From contig CATNEN010000025.1 in NCBI GenBank assembly GCA_950097015.1, positions 9,589,001 through 9,653,000 on the forward strand: DNA of 64,000 bases. The letters are read 5' to 3'. A program made the position numbers and the translations under genes. Of the stretch, positions 23,201 to 33,030 are shown piece after piece. How positions within the stretch are numbered: position 1 is the first letter of the stretch; each line of letters opens with the position of its first letter. Source of the DNA: Macrostomum hystrix (lineage: Eukaryota > Platyhelminthes > Macrostomidae). Below the pieces are notes generated by a model, which was given only the letters and a program-made list of their open reading frames with translations, had not been told where the DNA came from and did not search any database.

Positions 23201-25246
23201 GCAATTCTGCACATTTCGCTGACTCCTGAGCACGCACGCACACAGGTGTGTACATTTGCCCTAACTTTCACTATCGTCAGGCTACACTTTCACTGCGCTT
23301 TGGAGGTTGGCCCTCAAGGGCATAAATTGCACGACAAGCCCCCAACCCTTCTCTCCGCGGCTGCGGAGAGTACGTTGCTAGGCGTGGCTAACAAAGGGGA
23401 AAGATTCCCCCCTAGTGGGAGGAGAGAGCGGTAGAGCAAACAGCCAAGCCAGTCCTCACCATCCTCGGTCATGTAGAGCTGGATGCGGCCGGACTGCACA
23501 ATGAACATGTCGCCGTCTGTATCGCCAATTTTAAACAGCGCATCGCCAGCCCGCAATTCGATAATCTCCAGGCATTTGCACAGCTCCATGATGAATGAGC
23601 GCTCAAGGCTACCGAATATGCGCACAGACTTGATGGCCAGGTAGAACTCATTCAGTATAGTCGGCTCGTCCGTGTCGCGATCTTCGGGTTCCAGGAAGTA
23701 GTCCGGGATGGCCGAGATGCGAGCCCGGGCCAATGGGACCCGGCCGACAGTGCCACGGGGACCCACCTGGCGTGCGGCGCAAGATTTTAGCTTACAATCG
23801 ACAGAAAACATTCTGTCGACACCCTCCTCTCTACCCGGATCAAGAGTCTACCAGCACCCTCCTCTCTACCCGGATCAAGAGTCTACCAGCACCCTCCTCT
23901 CTACCCGGATCAAGAGTCTACCAGCACCCTCCTCTCTACCCGGATCAAGAGTCTACCAGCACCCTCCTCTCTACCCGGATCAAGAGTCTACCAGCACCCT
24001 CCTCTCTACCTGGATCAAGAGTCTACCAGCACCCTCCTCTCTACCTGGATCAAGAGTCTACCAGCACCCTCCTCTCTACCTGGATCAAGAGTCTACCAGC
24101 ACCCTCCTCTCTACCTGGATCAAGAGTCTACCAGCACCCTCCTCTCTACCCGGATCAAGAGTCTACCAGCACCCTCCTCTCTACCCGGATCAAGAGTCTA
24201 CCAGCACCCTCCTCTCTACCCGGATCAAGAGTCTACCAGCACCCTCCTCTCTACCCGGATCAAGAGTCTACCAGCACCCTCCTCTCTACCCGGATCAAGA
24301 GTCTACCAGCACCCTCCTCTCTACCCGGATCAAGAGTCTACCAGCACCCTCCTCTCTACCCGGATCAAGAGTCTACCAGCACCCTCCTCTCTACCCGGAT
24401 CAAGAGTCTACCAGCACCCTCCTCTCTACCCGGATCAAGAGTCTACCAGCATCCTCCTCTCTACCCGGATCAAGAGTCTACCAGCACACTCCTCTCTACC
24501 CGGATCAAGAGTCTACCAGCACCCTCCTCTCTACCCGGATCAAGAGTCTACCAACACCCTCCTCTCTACCTGGATCAAGAGTCTACCAGCACCCTCCTCT
24601 CTACCCGGATCAAGAGTCTACCAACACCCTCCTCTCTACCTGGATCAAGAGTCTACCAACACCCTCCTCTCTACCTGGATCAAGAGTCTACCAGCACCCT
24701 CCTCTCTACCTGGATCAAGAGTCTACCAGCACCCTCCTCTCTACCTAGATCAAGAGTCTACCAGCACCCTCCTCTCTACCTGGATCAAGAGTCTACCAGC
24801 ACCCTCCTCTCTACCTAGATCAAGAGTCTACCAGCACCCTCCTCTCTACCTGGATCAAGAGTCTACCAGCACCCTTCTGTAAAACAGGTGATGTGACACC
24901 TGAGAATCAGACGTACCTGCCGCAGGTAGCGCAGTATGTTTGACACGGCTGCAGCAGGTTTCTGTCGCCTGGCCTCCAGCAGCAAGTCAGGAAGGGGAGC
25001 GCGGCGCAGAACCCGCCGCACCCAGTAGCGTATGCGATCTCTCTTACGAAAGTGAGGCCTAGAATCGTTGAATAGAGGCACCCGCGGCAGTTTGGGCATC
25101 TCAATTCGAATAGATTTAGACCAGTACAAACGTTTATAAGCATAGTAGGCTAGCAGGACAATAAGCAGGCATACTAGGCCAGTTAACACTAAAATATCGT
25201 GCTCCTCGTCCAGCATTGGAACTAGGCGAAACGGGAACGGCCCCAT
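14210..25246 (-). CDS. PNPLA6/7: patatin-like phospholipase, neuropathy target esterase (PNPLA6/7, Swiss cheese)
   Basis: Nine exons join with consistent phases to 1508 residues: 25246-24917, 23766-23460, 22151-21678, 19792-19419, 18980-18393, 18040-17480, 17156-16698, 16031-15558 and 15169-14210. The family hydrolyses lysophospholipids and phosphatidylcholine on the ER membrane. Residues 18-38 form the N-terminal anchor. Cyclic-nucleotide-binding-like domains occupy about 130-330 and 500-720. The patatin domain has the GGGGARG oxyanion loop, nucleophile Ser1011 in GTSIG and Asp1132 in DGGYVNN; their spacing of 121 is close to that of human NTE. The conserved [16 protein letters not shown] block opens the last exon. 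The protein is longer than the usual 1330-1375 residues because of a low-complexity linker in exon 4 and an acidic, Gly/Ala/Gln-rich tail. ATG 25246 is preferred over an in-frame GTG at 25258. The donor of exon 6 (GTTAGT at 17479) is the least certain junction. Confidence 0.93.
15378..15460 (-). other. tRNA-like sequence in the last PNPLA6/7 intron
   Basis: The minus strand reads with a D-arm-like TAGCTCAGTGG, a five-pair anticodon stem with an eight-base loop, and a T-loop GGTTCGAATCC. The ends AAGTGT/ACACTT could pair. The oversized anticodon loop and weak T stem suggest a decayed tRNA or a SINE head, not a working tRNA gene. Confidence 0.35.
16112..16692. repeat. 17-bp minisatellite in PNPLA6/7 intron 7
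   Basis: About 34 copies of CAGACAGACAGCTCAGG with G/A variants. It begins within a few bases of the exon-7 donor and fills most of the intron. All three plus frames are open because a 17-bp unit without stops cycles through them. Confidence 0.95.
17264..17385. repeat. 21-bp minisatellite in PNPLA6/7 intron 6
   Basis: Six copies of an AT-rich unit containing GTTTGAGTAATCTAGTAT. Confidence 0.85.
18118..18366. repeat. about 42-bp minisatellite in PNPLA6/7 intron 5
   Basis: Five to six copies of a purine-rich unit containing GGAGGAGCTGAAGGATCGGG and a GGGGGAAT spacer. It ends near the exon-5 donor. Confidence 0.85.
19070..19290 (-). mobile_element. SINE family A, 5'-truncated copy in PNPLA6/7 intron 4
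   Basis: The ATT-type tail and 3' body (complement of CTCAGGAGTCAG and of CACCTGTGTGAGCG) are present. The tRNA-like head is missing. Confidence 0.75.
19858..21655. repeat. 33/37-bp minisatellite in PNPLA6/7 intron 3
   Basis: More than 50 copies of GGCAGTTTTGACTCGGGAAT plus CTGCAGGGAAAGT, with 4-bp insertion variants (CAGGGAGGG). The base period of 33 keeps frames open for more than 600 codons on the minus strand. The array lies between in-phase splice sites, so I call it intronic. Confidence 0.95.
22195..22518. repeat. 19-bp minisatellite in PNPLA6/7 intron 2, left part
   Basis: Copies of a purine-rich GGAGGAGGATGGGAAGTAG unit, interrupted by a solo LTR and continuing at 22831. Confidence 0.9.
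22519..22830. mobile_element. solo LTR of an LTR retrotransposon
   Basis: This 312-bp insert begins TGTTATG and ends TTATTTCA (TG..CA ends) and is flanked by an exact 5-bp duplication, GATGG, at 22514-22518 and 22831-22835. It interrupts the 19-bp minisatellite. It contains an ATAAAATATATAT TATA-like box near 22746 and an internal 88-bp tandem duplication (22535-22622 and 22623-22700). Each copy holds a strong hairpin with arms GCCAGCGCG and CGCGCTGGC. No gag or pol sequence is present, so this is the product of LTR-LTR recombination. The superfamily cannot be told from the LTR alone. Confidence 0.85.
22831..23115. repeat. 19-bp minisatellite in PNPLA6/7 intron 2, right part
   Basis: Same purine-rich unit as on the left of the solo LTR. 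A variant block with GGAAGGGAGTATGGAAGAGG occurs twice. Confidence 0.9.
23117..23370 (-). mobile_element. SINE family A, copy without tRNA head
   Basis: Reading from the right: complement of the GCAGCCGCGGAGAGA block, the CACACCTGTGTG block and an AATATTATT tail. It ends abruptly before the head. Confidence 0.75.
23815..24880. repeat. 35-bp minisatellite in PNPLA6/7 intron 1
   Basis: About 30 copies of a unit containing CTACCCGGATCAAGAGTCTA plus CCAGCACCCTCCTCT. The copies are unusually uniform, with C/T variants clustered in runs, which implies recent homogenisation. Confidence 0.95.
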
Positions 25247-25449
25247 TTTATGCCGCACTATCAGAGATCAGGCAGGCAGACAGCTGGCTTATTAGTTGAT
25301 CACGCGAAGACCATTGAAAATCTATTACAAAGAGCTACTTCGATAACGGCTGAAATGGCAAGTAGTCTTTTTAGCGAATAAAGAACAGATTTTTCAATCA
25401 GAATTCCTTAGACGACTAGTAAAAATTTTATAGTGCTGAGCCTCATTTT

Positions 25450-25735
25450 GAAAATGGCAAAATCCACCTTGCTGCTAGCGATTAGGCAATTTAGCGCATT
25501 CTGCTGACCGCTGAGCATACGTACTGAAGACACACGTGAGCGTGTACATCTGCCCTGACTTTCTCATCTTCAGGCAGTGTACACTCACTGTGCCTTGGCG
25601 GTTGGCCCATAAGTGTGTAAATTCGCACCACGACAAACCTCCAAGCCTTCTCTCGCCTCAACCCAAATTAATGTGTTTGGCTTTGCCGCGGATTCGAGCT
25701 CAGGACCTTGGTGCTAGATTCTGATACGTTACCGG
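25450..25735 (-). mobile_element. SINE family A, old divergent copy
   Basis: The complementary head (GATTCGAGCTCAGGACCTTG) and body blocks are recognisable, but with many substitutions. Confidence 0.65.
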
Positions 25736-25739
25736 TTCA

Positions 25740-26220
25740 TCAATCTACCCCAAAAAGTTCACTTAACTTAAACTATAAAAATAGCTTTAGGAAAAAACTT
25801 AACGCAAGCCTAACTAATTCGAAAAAGTATAGGTAGCAGACCAATTTTATTCTTAAGTTTTGTAATCATTTTATACCAAATCCGTTTGAGAACACGGAGA
25901 TTGGAAAAAAACAGAAAACAAATATGCAAAGGATACAAAATACAGTAAACATAGTGCAGAGAAAAAAATGATATTTTTGCCTTGAATGCGTGAATTGTTG
26001 TTTGGGATAAACAACAAGACAAGCTTGAATGGGTGACAAACTATGTCCAGCAACGAAAACATAAAAAATACAAGTATTATAGGGTTTTATATTTTTATAA
26101 CATGTTTTTTCACCCGCAAATGTTCTTCATTTTATTTACCCGCTGTTTTAGTAATTACATTAAATAAAACTCGTATTTGCCTTAGATCTTCAGATCTGAG
26201 ATCACGTACATTAACGATCG
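25740..26220. other. AT-rich intergenic stretch
   Basis: No gene or repeat identified. Confidence 0.4.
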
Positions 26221-26222
26221 TC

Positions 26223-26410
26223 AGAGAGTGTGTACATCGGGTATGAGTTGGGAAGTGGGGTTGGTCAGTGTGTACATCGGGTATGAGTTGGGAGGTGGGG
26301 TTGGTCAGTGTGTGTATATCGGGTATGGGTTGGAAGGTTGGGTTGGTCAGAGCATGTACACCGGGATGAGTTGGGAGGTGGGGTTGGTCAGTGTGTACAT
26401 GTGGGATGAG
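26223..26410. repeat. about 46-bp minisatellite, four copies
   Basis: Four degenerate copies of a unit with GTGTACATCGGGTATGAGTT and GTGGGGTTGGTCA. Confidence 0.8.
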
Positions 26411-27947
26411 TTTAGTCAATGCGAGAGCTATTTAAAGGTTGTTAGAAGGTTAGCTGATCTGCTCTTTATTAGTGCAATAATCATTTAGCTAGCCTAACAA
26501 ACCATCTTATTTGTCCTTAGAAAAGAACAAAGGCTTTTGGAAAGTGCCTAAAAACGATAAACAGAAAAATGTTTTCGAGTTGAACGAAAAAAATTGAGTC
26601 TCTTAAGATGTAACTAAGTTGTAACAAAACAGGCAAAATATTGAAAGATGATGCAGAACTGACGGCAGTATCTGAACTCCGGTGACAACTAGAATAAACA
26701 AGAGTGAAAAAAGTTGCAACAAAAAAAACGTTCAACGAAAATATGATAAGACAAGAAAGACGCCAGCTACGATTACACACACGGGAGAGAAGGCAGGTGC
26801 GATTCTATCAACGACAGCACGAGCTTTGCATACGAAGAACATATTTCAATAGGACACAGTAAAGTAGATTTTCATGAAACCAAAGCAGCGATGATAAGCC
26901 AGTGAATTAAGTTGCCATCCGGTTACTAGCATGCTTTCAGCAGCTTTCTAATATATAGCAGTTAAATATTAGCTCCAATATGAAGGGCTTCCAATACGCC
27001 CTTCAATATCCAACTGGCTTCCAATTTGAAGGGAATTTAAAGACAAATATCATAATTAAAAGGGCGAGCATTCAAATAATAAACTAATGAATACTAAAGT
27101 GGGGCATTAGAAAATACATTTCCGAGACAAAATAATCATGCGTGCTCAGAAAGAATAAGATCCTATGACACAACGTTGAGAACAATTAGTTAGATGCAGA
27201 ACATAGCATTTGTAGATCTGAGACGGGCATGACAGCGTCGAATGGCGTAATTTTAGTGTATAGTTACTATCGTTATTCGCAGGTTCAATCTAGGCCAGTC
27301 ATTCTCTGTTTCGTCTTTAGTTAAATAATCAAAACAAAGAACAACAGAAACAAACACACAAATTTGCTGCAAGAGGCGCTAGGAGACATTAAAGTTGCAA
27401 CCGCCAATCACATAGGAAAATACCAGTTAATCAAACATGTATTGATCTACTTATTCAACGTGAACACAAAAAACGACCTATTATTTTGTCACAATATAAC
27501 AGATATGATAGCAATACGGGAAATTAGGCTGAACATTGTTGTTTTCATATTGAATTGATTGCTCGATTCGCAAACTGTGGCACAATGTGACTTTGAAAAA
27601 TAGGTAAATAAACGTTAAAGTATGTTAGGATTGCTTTTATTAGGAACTAATCAATGTTAATTTAACAACTAGGTTAACTGGTAAAGGATGTCAAAAAAAA
27701 CTACGTAAAGTTAATTCGACAATTGCCGTAATAAAATATAAAAAACTGAAGCACTGCAATTTTGCTAAATATATAATATAACAGAGAATGTATAACAATC
27801 TGCTAGCTTTTATAACACTGCTATCTGTATCGAAAATCCCAGTAAGAAGCCTCAGATAGGCGCGTTTCCATGCCAACCAAGCAACAATCATTTTGAGAAG
27901 ATAAATAATGTGATTTGAAAATTAGTGAAATTTCACAACACAGAAGT
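26411..27947. other. intergenic and probable USP 3' untranslated region
   Basis: AT-rich DNA. The right end lies downstream of the USP stop codon, and TTTATT at about 27636 (AATAAA on the minus strand) could be its polyadenylation signal. No other gene is seen. Confidence 0.4.
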
Positions 27948-30713
27948 CTAATCGGTTTCCATAGCCTCCTGGGCTGCATTCACCTGGCCATTTTCCTCGT
28001 CGTCTGTCTGATTGCGCTCGTCGATTTCAGCGCCCGTAGCTCCGTCAGTTGAGGCGGCGGCTGAGCTAGACGATGGCATCAGATCGCGCCGGACGTAGAT
28101 CAGTACGTAGGCTGCCTTGGTGACCACCTGGGATTCGCTGCTCTCCCGCACGCTGCTATCGTCGAAATAGTGCCACTCGCCTGTGCGATAGTTCCTGCCG
28201 TAGGCGGTGTAATGACCGCCGCCCAGACCGCCGTAGTGATTGGCCACGGACACCAGATCGTAGGTGGCGCAGTCCTGGCCCTGTGGATTCAACATCCAGT
28301 TAGCCATGTCCAGGCCGCGAGTCGGGAACTCGATCAGGTCGTCAATCTTGTTTCTATAATAGCGATCGTAGTGAAATCGTTTTAGATGAATCACTAGAAC
28401 TTTCGGCATGCACCAGAGATCGAATTTCTTGGATGCGCATTGGAATTTCTTGCACTTTGGACAATGCCAGGCATCCTTCTTATCCAGCTTCTCCTCCTCT
28501 GTGAACAACTTTAAGCAGTCCTCCAGGTGATGAGTGCGCTTCTGTATCAGCATGGTGGCGCTGGCGTCCCGCTCAAAGTGCACCGCGTTCTGCTCGTTGC
28601 AAAAATAATACTTCGCCTTCGGATGAAAGCGGGCCATCAGGTAGAGATCTGAGGACAAGGTGAGCGGATCGTTCTCCGTGGCGCCGGCATTCATGAGGTC
28701 GTTCTCAGTGCTCAGGTTGGCGTTGGACTTGCGCAGAACAAACAGCGGCGGCGGCACTGGCGAGGAATCCTCCTCTTCGCCGCTATCGCAGATGCCCTCG
28801 TCGTCCTTAGTTGAAGAGTGCTCCTTCCACCAGGTGGCACTCTTCGGATCCGGCGAGTTCAGCGTCAGCAGTCGGCAGGCCCGCTCAGTGACGATGCGGA
28901 ACAGCTCGGTGTAGGTGACGCCTGTCAGGGGAATGGAGAACACCATTGGCAGGCCGAAGGTGTGCGAGTACTTGGCCGTGGTGCAGAAGTACACCTTCAC
29001 TGTGGCGTGCTGGGCGCTCTCAGCCGGCGCTTCCAGTTCGTACACGTAAATGTAGTCGCGTTCGTTGGATATGCTGGTGTAATTGTCCTCGGGTGAGTAG
29101 ACCTTGTGAAATTTATTATTGTAAACATCGGCAACCAGCAGGTGATCCGGGCGAAGGTTAAATTGTTGACCAATAACCCGGCAGACGTCGGAAATCTGGC
29201 CCTCGATTGGCACCTGCACCTTGCACTTTAGCGGTGGCTTTGATGGATCTTTGCTGACTAAGAAGAATGCTAAGATGCGGTTGCGCTCCTTGGGCACCGG
29301 TACGCTTAAGTAACAGAATGGGTCAAAGGTGACGCTGACCTTGCTACAATCGGAATCCGGGCACACTAGTGTGGACTTCAGCTGGCCGTGGAACAAGTCC
29401 ACAATGACGGAATCGTTGCGCAACTTGTAGTCATTCCAAGCCTCACTGGCAACCACGTGATCGCTGCGACCATCGGCGTCTTTCACTTCAACGTAGGGCT
29501 TCTTTTTGATCCGATTCAAGTCTTCGTGTAAGCCGTCTAGTAGAAAAGCCATCAGCTCTTGGCAGTCCTGCTGTTGAAAGCCGGAGAACTGCGGCGCGAA
29601 TTGGCCAACGGCGTATTTGAAACTGCGCGGCGACACGTGCCAGTTCTGGCCGGACCACATATCGCGAATTAGTTCCCCGTATCGCTTAGCAATCTCACCA
29701 TGCATGCCAAGCGGATTGTCCGGATTCAGCTCCTGCTTCCATTTGTCTGACAGAAAGTAATCAGTCAATAGGTGAACATTGCTCAGTGCCTGGAGGGCGG
29801 AGTTCATAAAGCATGTGTTACCAAGGTTAGAGAGGCCGCACAAGCCAGGAGTGGCGCTGCGCCGCTGCTCGTATTGACTGCTGCCGCTGCTTCCAGCCTG
29901 AGAACCAGAGTAGCCGGCGTTGGCGAACGAGGAAGTGCTAAATCGGCCGCCAGTGCCTTGCAAATAGCTAGCACTGCTGGTGTGCGGCGACCTGGAGAAA
30001 CTCTTGGATTCGCCACGCTGCCATTGCCCATCGGCGCCTTTTACCTCTAGCAGCAGGTACTGGTTATTGTACACCTGATTCTCTAGGGTCTGATCCTTGT
30101 CAGTGAGTAGGTCGTAGCTTGTGCCGCTCAGAGACACCCACAGTCGGGTTTCGCGATCTTCCGGCACCTTAAACAGCGACTTCATGGTGGCCTCTACATC
30201 GCTGAAAAGACAGGCGCGGGAGAACTTCTGGCAGATGGTCTTGTCCGGACTAGCCAGCTCTGCCAGCTTCAAGTCCAGCAGGTAGACTTCAATTTCCAAG
30301 GTGCGGGTGAACTTGCCCTTTTCTATCACTTTGCGAAAGATTGGCTCTGGCTGTTTGGTCTTGTAATAGTTGGCCAGCAGCTCCCAGGCATCCTTGCGCA
30401 TAAATAAGTAGTCAATTTCAGCAAGTCTGCCCTCCTTTAATCTGCCATCAGGCTCAAGGATGTCGGCATTGTCAATGGGTCCAGGATGATAGTTCTCATC
30501 ACCCAGTTTGCTTACATAGAATGATTCGCCGCCAACATACTCCTTCCAGAGCTTCACCCAGCGTGAGGAAACAACAGCCCAGGTGTCTCCTTTGACTAAA
30601 GCAGTGAGATTTAACTGCTTCACCTTCTCAAATTGTTCTTTTAACTCAGTCTTGAGCGCTTCACTTTTTGGCTGCACAACAGGAAGCTCACGTTCAACTT
30701 TAGACTGGCTCAT
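27948..30713 (-). CDS. ubiquitin carboxyl-terminal hydrolase, USP4/USP11/USP15 type
   Basis: A single uninterrupted frame encodes 921 residues. The protein removes ubiquitin from substrates. An N-terminal DUSP domain covers about residues 20-130 and a ubiquitin-like domain about 135-225. The catalytic domain starts at about residue 290. Catalytic Cys301 is in NLGNTCFMNS, His834 in GGLGGGHYTAYG, and an Asp at 851-852 in YFDDSS. Zinc-ribbon CxxC pairs are visible (CPDSDC and CPKC). A second ubiquitin-like insert splits the catalytic core, as is typical of this subfamily. The acidic C-terminal tail follows TDDEENG. ATG 30713 (MSQSKVER) was preferred; the frame stays open 14 codons further. The absence of introns is striking beside multi-exon neighbours. 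The three vertebrate paralogues cannot be told apart here. Confidence 0.92.
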   Translation of the reverse strand: MSQSKVERELPVVQPKSEALKTELKEQFEKVKQLNLTALVKGDTWAVVSSRWVKLWKEYVGGESFYVSKLGDENYHPGPIDNADILEPDGRLKEGRLAEIDYLFMRKDAWELLANYYKTKQPEPIFRKVIEKGKFTRTLEIEVYLLDLKLAELASPDKTICQKFSRACLFSDVEATMKSLFKVPEDRETRLWVSLSGTSYDLLTDKDQTLENQVYNNQYLLLEVKGADGQWQRGESKSFSRSPHTSSASYLQGTGGRFSTSSFANAGYSGSQAGSSGSSQYEQRRSATPGLCGLSNLGNTCFMNSALQALSNVHLLTDYFLSDKWKQELNPDNPLGMHGEIAKRYGELIRDMWSGQNWHVSPRSFKYAVGQFAPQFSGFQQQDCQELMAFLLDGLHEDLNRIKKKPYVEVKDADGRSDHVVASEAWNDYKLRNDSVIVDLFHGQLKSTLVCPDSDCSKVSVTFDPFCYLSVPVPKERNRILAFFLVSKDPSKPPLKCKVQVPIEGQISDVCRVIGQQFNLRPDHLLVADVYNNKFHKVYSPEDNYTSISNERDYIYVYELEAPAESAQHATVKVYFCTTAKYSHTFGLPMVFSIPLTGVTYTELFRIVTERACRLLTLNSPDPKSATWWKEHSSTKDDEGICDSGEEEDSSPVPPPLFVLRKSNANLSTENDLMNAGATENDPLTLSSDLYLMARFHPKAKYYFCNEQNAVHFERDASATMLIQKRTHHLEDCLKLFTEEEKLDKKDAWHCPKCKKFQCASKKFDLWCMPKVLVIHLKRFHYDRYYRNKIDDLIEFPTRGLDMANWMLNPQGQDCATYDLVSVANHYGGLGGGHYTAYGRNYRTGEWHYFDDSSVRESSESQVVTKAAYVLIYVRRDLMPSSSSAAASTDGATGAEIDERNQTDDEENGQVNAAQEAMETD

Positions 30714-31301
30714 GTTGATCACAGTGGAGTCTGAAGTATGGAAGTATAAAAACATCAGGTGGAAACAAATTTTGTCTATTCAACAAAACTGCTACTCTGG
30801 TTTGTTACTGCTACTCTTAAAAAACTTAAATAAAAGGTTTTTGCAAAAGAATGCAATGCCCAAAATTATTTACCAAATGTGACATAGTAGTATATAGATA
30901 AGTCCAATAATTAGAATTAGTAAGCCATATGACATCCATTTATACATATATTTACACTTAAATTAAGGGTAGCTAAAATAATAATTATGCTGTAGGTTCA
31001 AAGCTTTATATTAATTATAAAGATTGTTAAGTCATAGAAATGACTTAATAGCAGAACTACCAAACTGGGGATTCCTTCCCCCTCCCCTTGACAATTTTTG
31101 TGCTGCACCTGAATGGAACAATGCAACTATGCAAGCACACAGAACTCAAGAACATAGGCCTTGTGTAGGCTTTTGTTGTGATTATTCTTTAACAGAAATC
31201 AAGTTGCCAGCTCTTCAGAACATCCCAATGTTCAATGTTTCTGGCTGAAGGTCTGATTTTTCTCATAAGCACTAGTGTATTTCATAGGGTGCCAGTGGTG
31301 A

Positions 31302-32130
31302 CAGGTTAATTCTGCGACAACCAATTTGGCAACAAGTCAGTTCAGCAACAACGAATTTGGCGACAAGTATAGTTATTAAACTGAACAAAAAAGCCCTTTC
31401 AAAGACTCTGTCTGCTTGCTAAGATAAAAATTAATAAAATAAAACAAATTGGTGGGTTTATTCCCATTTTTGCTAACTTTGTGTGGAAGTGTGTGTGTGT
31501 GGAATGAACACAAAAAATCACACATCATTTGGGAATTATTTGACTGGCTACATGTACATGGTTGACTAATTTATGATGCATTTACTACGCTTTTACTAAT
31601 TTTGGATAGTAGAATGATTTGTATTAGCGAATCATTTCTTTGAGTGTCTACTATAAGTAGAGTATATTGGAATGAAGGTAATTTTTATTCTCCATTTGAT
31701 AATAAGGCTAGCAATAGTGTACTGACTGTGATTGTGAAGGGTGTGAAGGGTGCACAACAGTACAGTGAATTGTGCATTGAGATCTTTGAATCTATTGCTG
31801 TACAATGATCATGTCCAGATTTGAAAAAGATAATTCTAAAAGTCAATAAGATTGTGGCGCTAGATACTTGGCTGTCTGAATAGTCAAGACATCAAGTGTC
31901 AAGCAATGCAAGAGAATAAAGGCCAATATTGGAGAGTAATTTTAGGCAAATAAAAATTTTATTCTACTCAAACAAGAAGGAATAAATGTCCAAAGAACTA
32001 GTCACTAATACAAGTCATGTCAAATTAAACTCTCACTCAAAATAATTTCTTGCAGAACTCTATTCACTGTTGCCGAATTGACTGTAGTTGAATTGGTTGT
32101 AGCCAAATTGGACTGTTGCCAAATTAACTG
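31302..32130. mobile_element. non-autonomous inverted-repeat element with CAG..CTG ends
   Basis: The left end CAGGTTAATTCTGCGACAAC and the right end (complement CAGTTAATTTGGCAACAG) are imperfect inverted repeats. Both ends carry several inward copies of a CAATTTGGCAACA-like motif (about 31302-31370 and 32050-32130). No transposase frame is present between them. CAG..CTG ends with subterminal repeats recall hAT-type or foldback elements, but no target duplication is visible. Confidence 0.5.
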
Positions 32131-32655
32131 GAAGCAATTTCATACACCCTATACACAAATTAGCATTGTACCTCATTGCAGCCTTGATAGGCCTTTAAAA
32201 TTTATCAGAATGACACATAATTTAGCCTGTATTATCTGTCTTTGGTGGTCATCTACCTTTATGAAGACAGATTTGCTAGACCTACAAGAGCTCCAACAGG
32301 TGGAATTAGGCCACTATGGACACACTCACAAATTTCTCTGATTTCACTGATCAAGCCTAAATATAAGGTACAGCTCAACCACAGCACACAATTGCCTAGT
32401 CTGTCAACCAATCAGTCACCACCTAACACTTAGACTGAAAAAAGCATTAGCATTAGCATTAGACTGACAAATTTTCTCTCTTGGTATAAAAATGGGCAGC
32501 AAAATGGCTTGGTAGTCCTACTGTTAAAACAATACCTAGAAAATTCTTTTATTAAAGAACAGTTAACAGTATGCAATGCAATAGTTGCTAGACTTGTTCC
32601 CATTGTTTGTATCTCTTTACAGATCCCCAAAACTGTTAAAGCTCTTAAAGCAATA
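32131..32655. other. AT-rich spacer
   Basis: Nothing recognisable between the inverted-repeat element and the SINE. Confidence 0.35.
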
Positions 32656-32657
32656 GA

Positions 32658-33030
32658 TATGGGGGTCAGTGGTAGTGAGGTTATCCTGTTTGCCTTTTGC
32701 ACCACAGTCCCTAAGTTCAATACCATGGCAAGACCACATTTATTTGGGGTGCAGCCGCAGAGAGAAGGCTTGAGGGCTTGTTGTACAATTTATGCCCTTA
32801 AGGGCCAACCTCCAAGGCACAGTAAAATGTACACTGCCTAACAATGAGAAATTCAGGGCAGATATACACACCTGTGTGAGCATATGCCTGTATATAGTAT
32901 TTGTGTGTGTGTGTGCTCAGGAGTCAACAAAATTGGCAGAATTGCCTCCTTGCTGACTGTGGGTCTAGTGTCAGTAAATTTTGTGCCACTGTTTGCAGCC
33001 CTTCTGCAATTATTAATCATTAATATTAAG
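32658..33030 (+). mobile_element. SINE family A, full-length copy with CpG sites lost
   Basis: It aligns end to end with the copy at 3836. Many CpG positions of that copy read TG or CA here; for example the A-box GAGCGG reads GTGAGG, and CTCGCACC reads TTTGCACC. The ATTAAT tail is kept. Confidence 0.8.

Noticed and set aside
24863-24916. Extension of PNPLA6/7 exon 1 past the donor
   Set aside because: GTACGT at 24916 is a strong donor and the next exon resumes the conserved domain in phase; the extension runs into the minisatellite.
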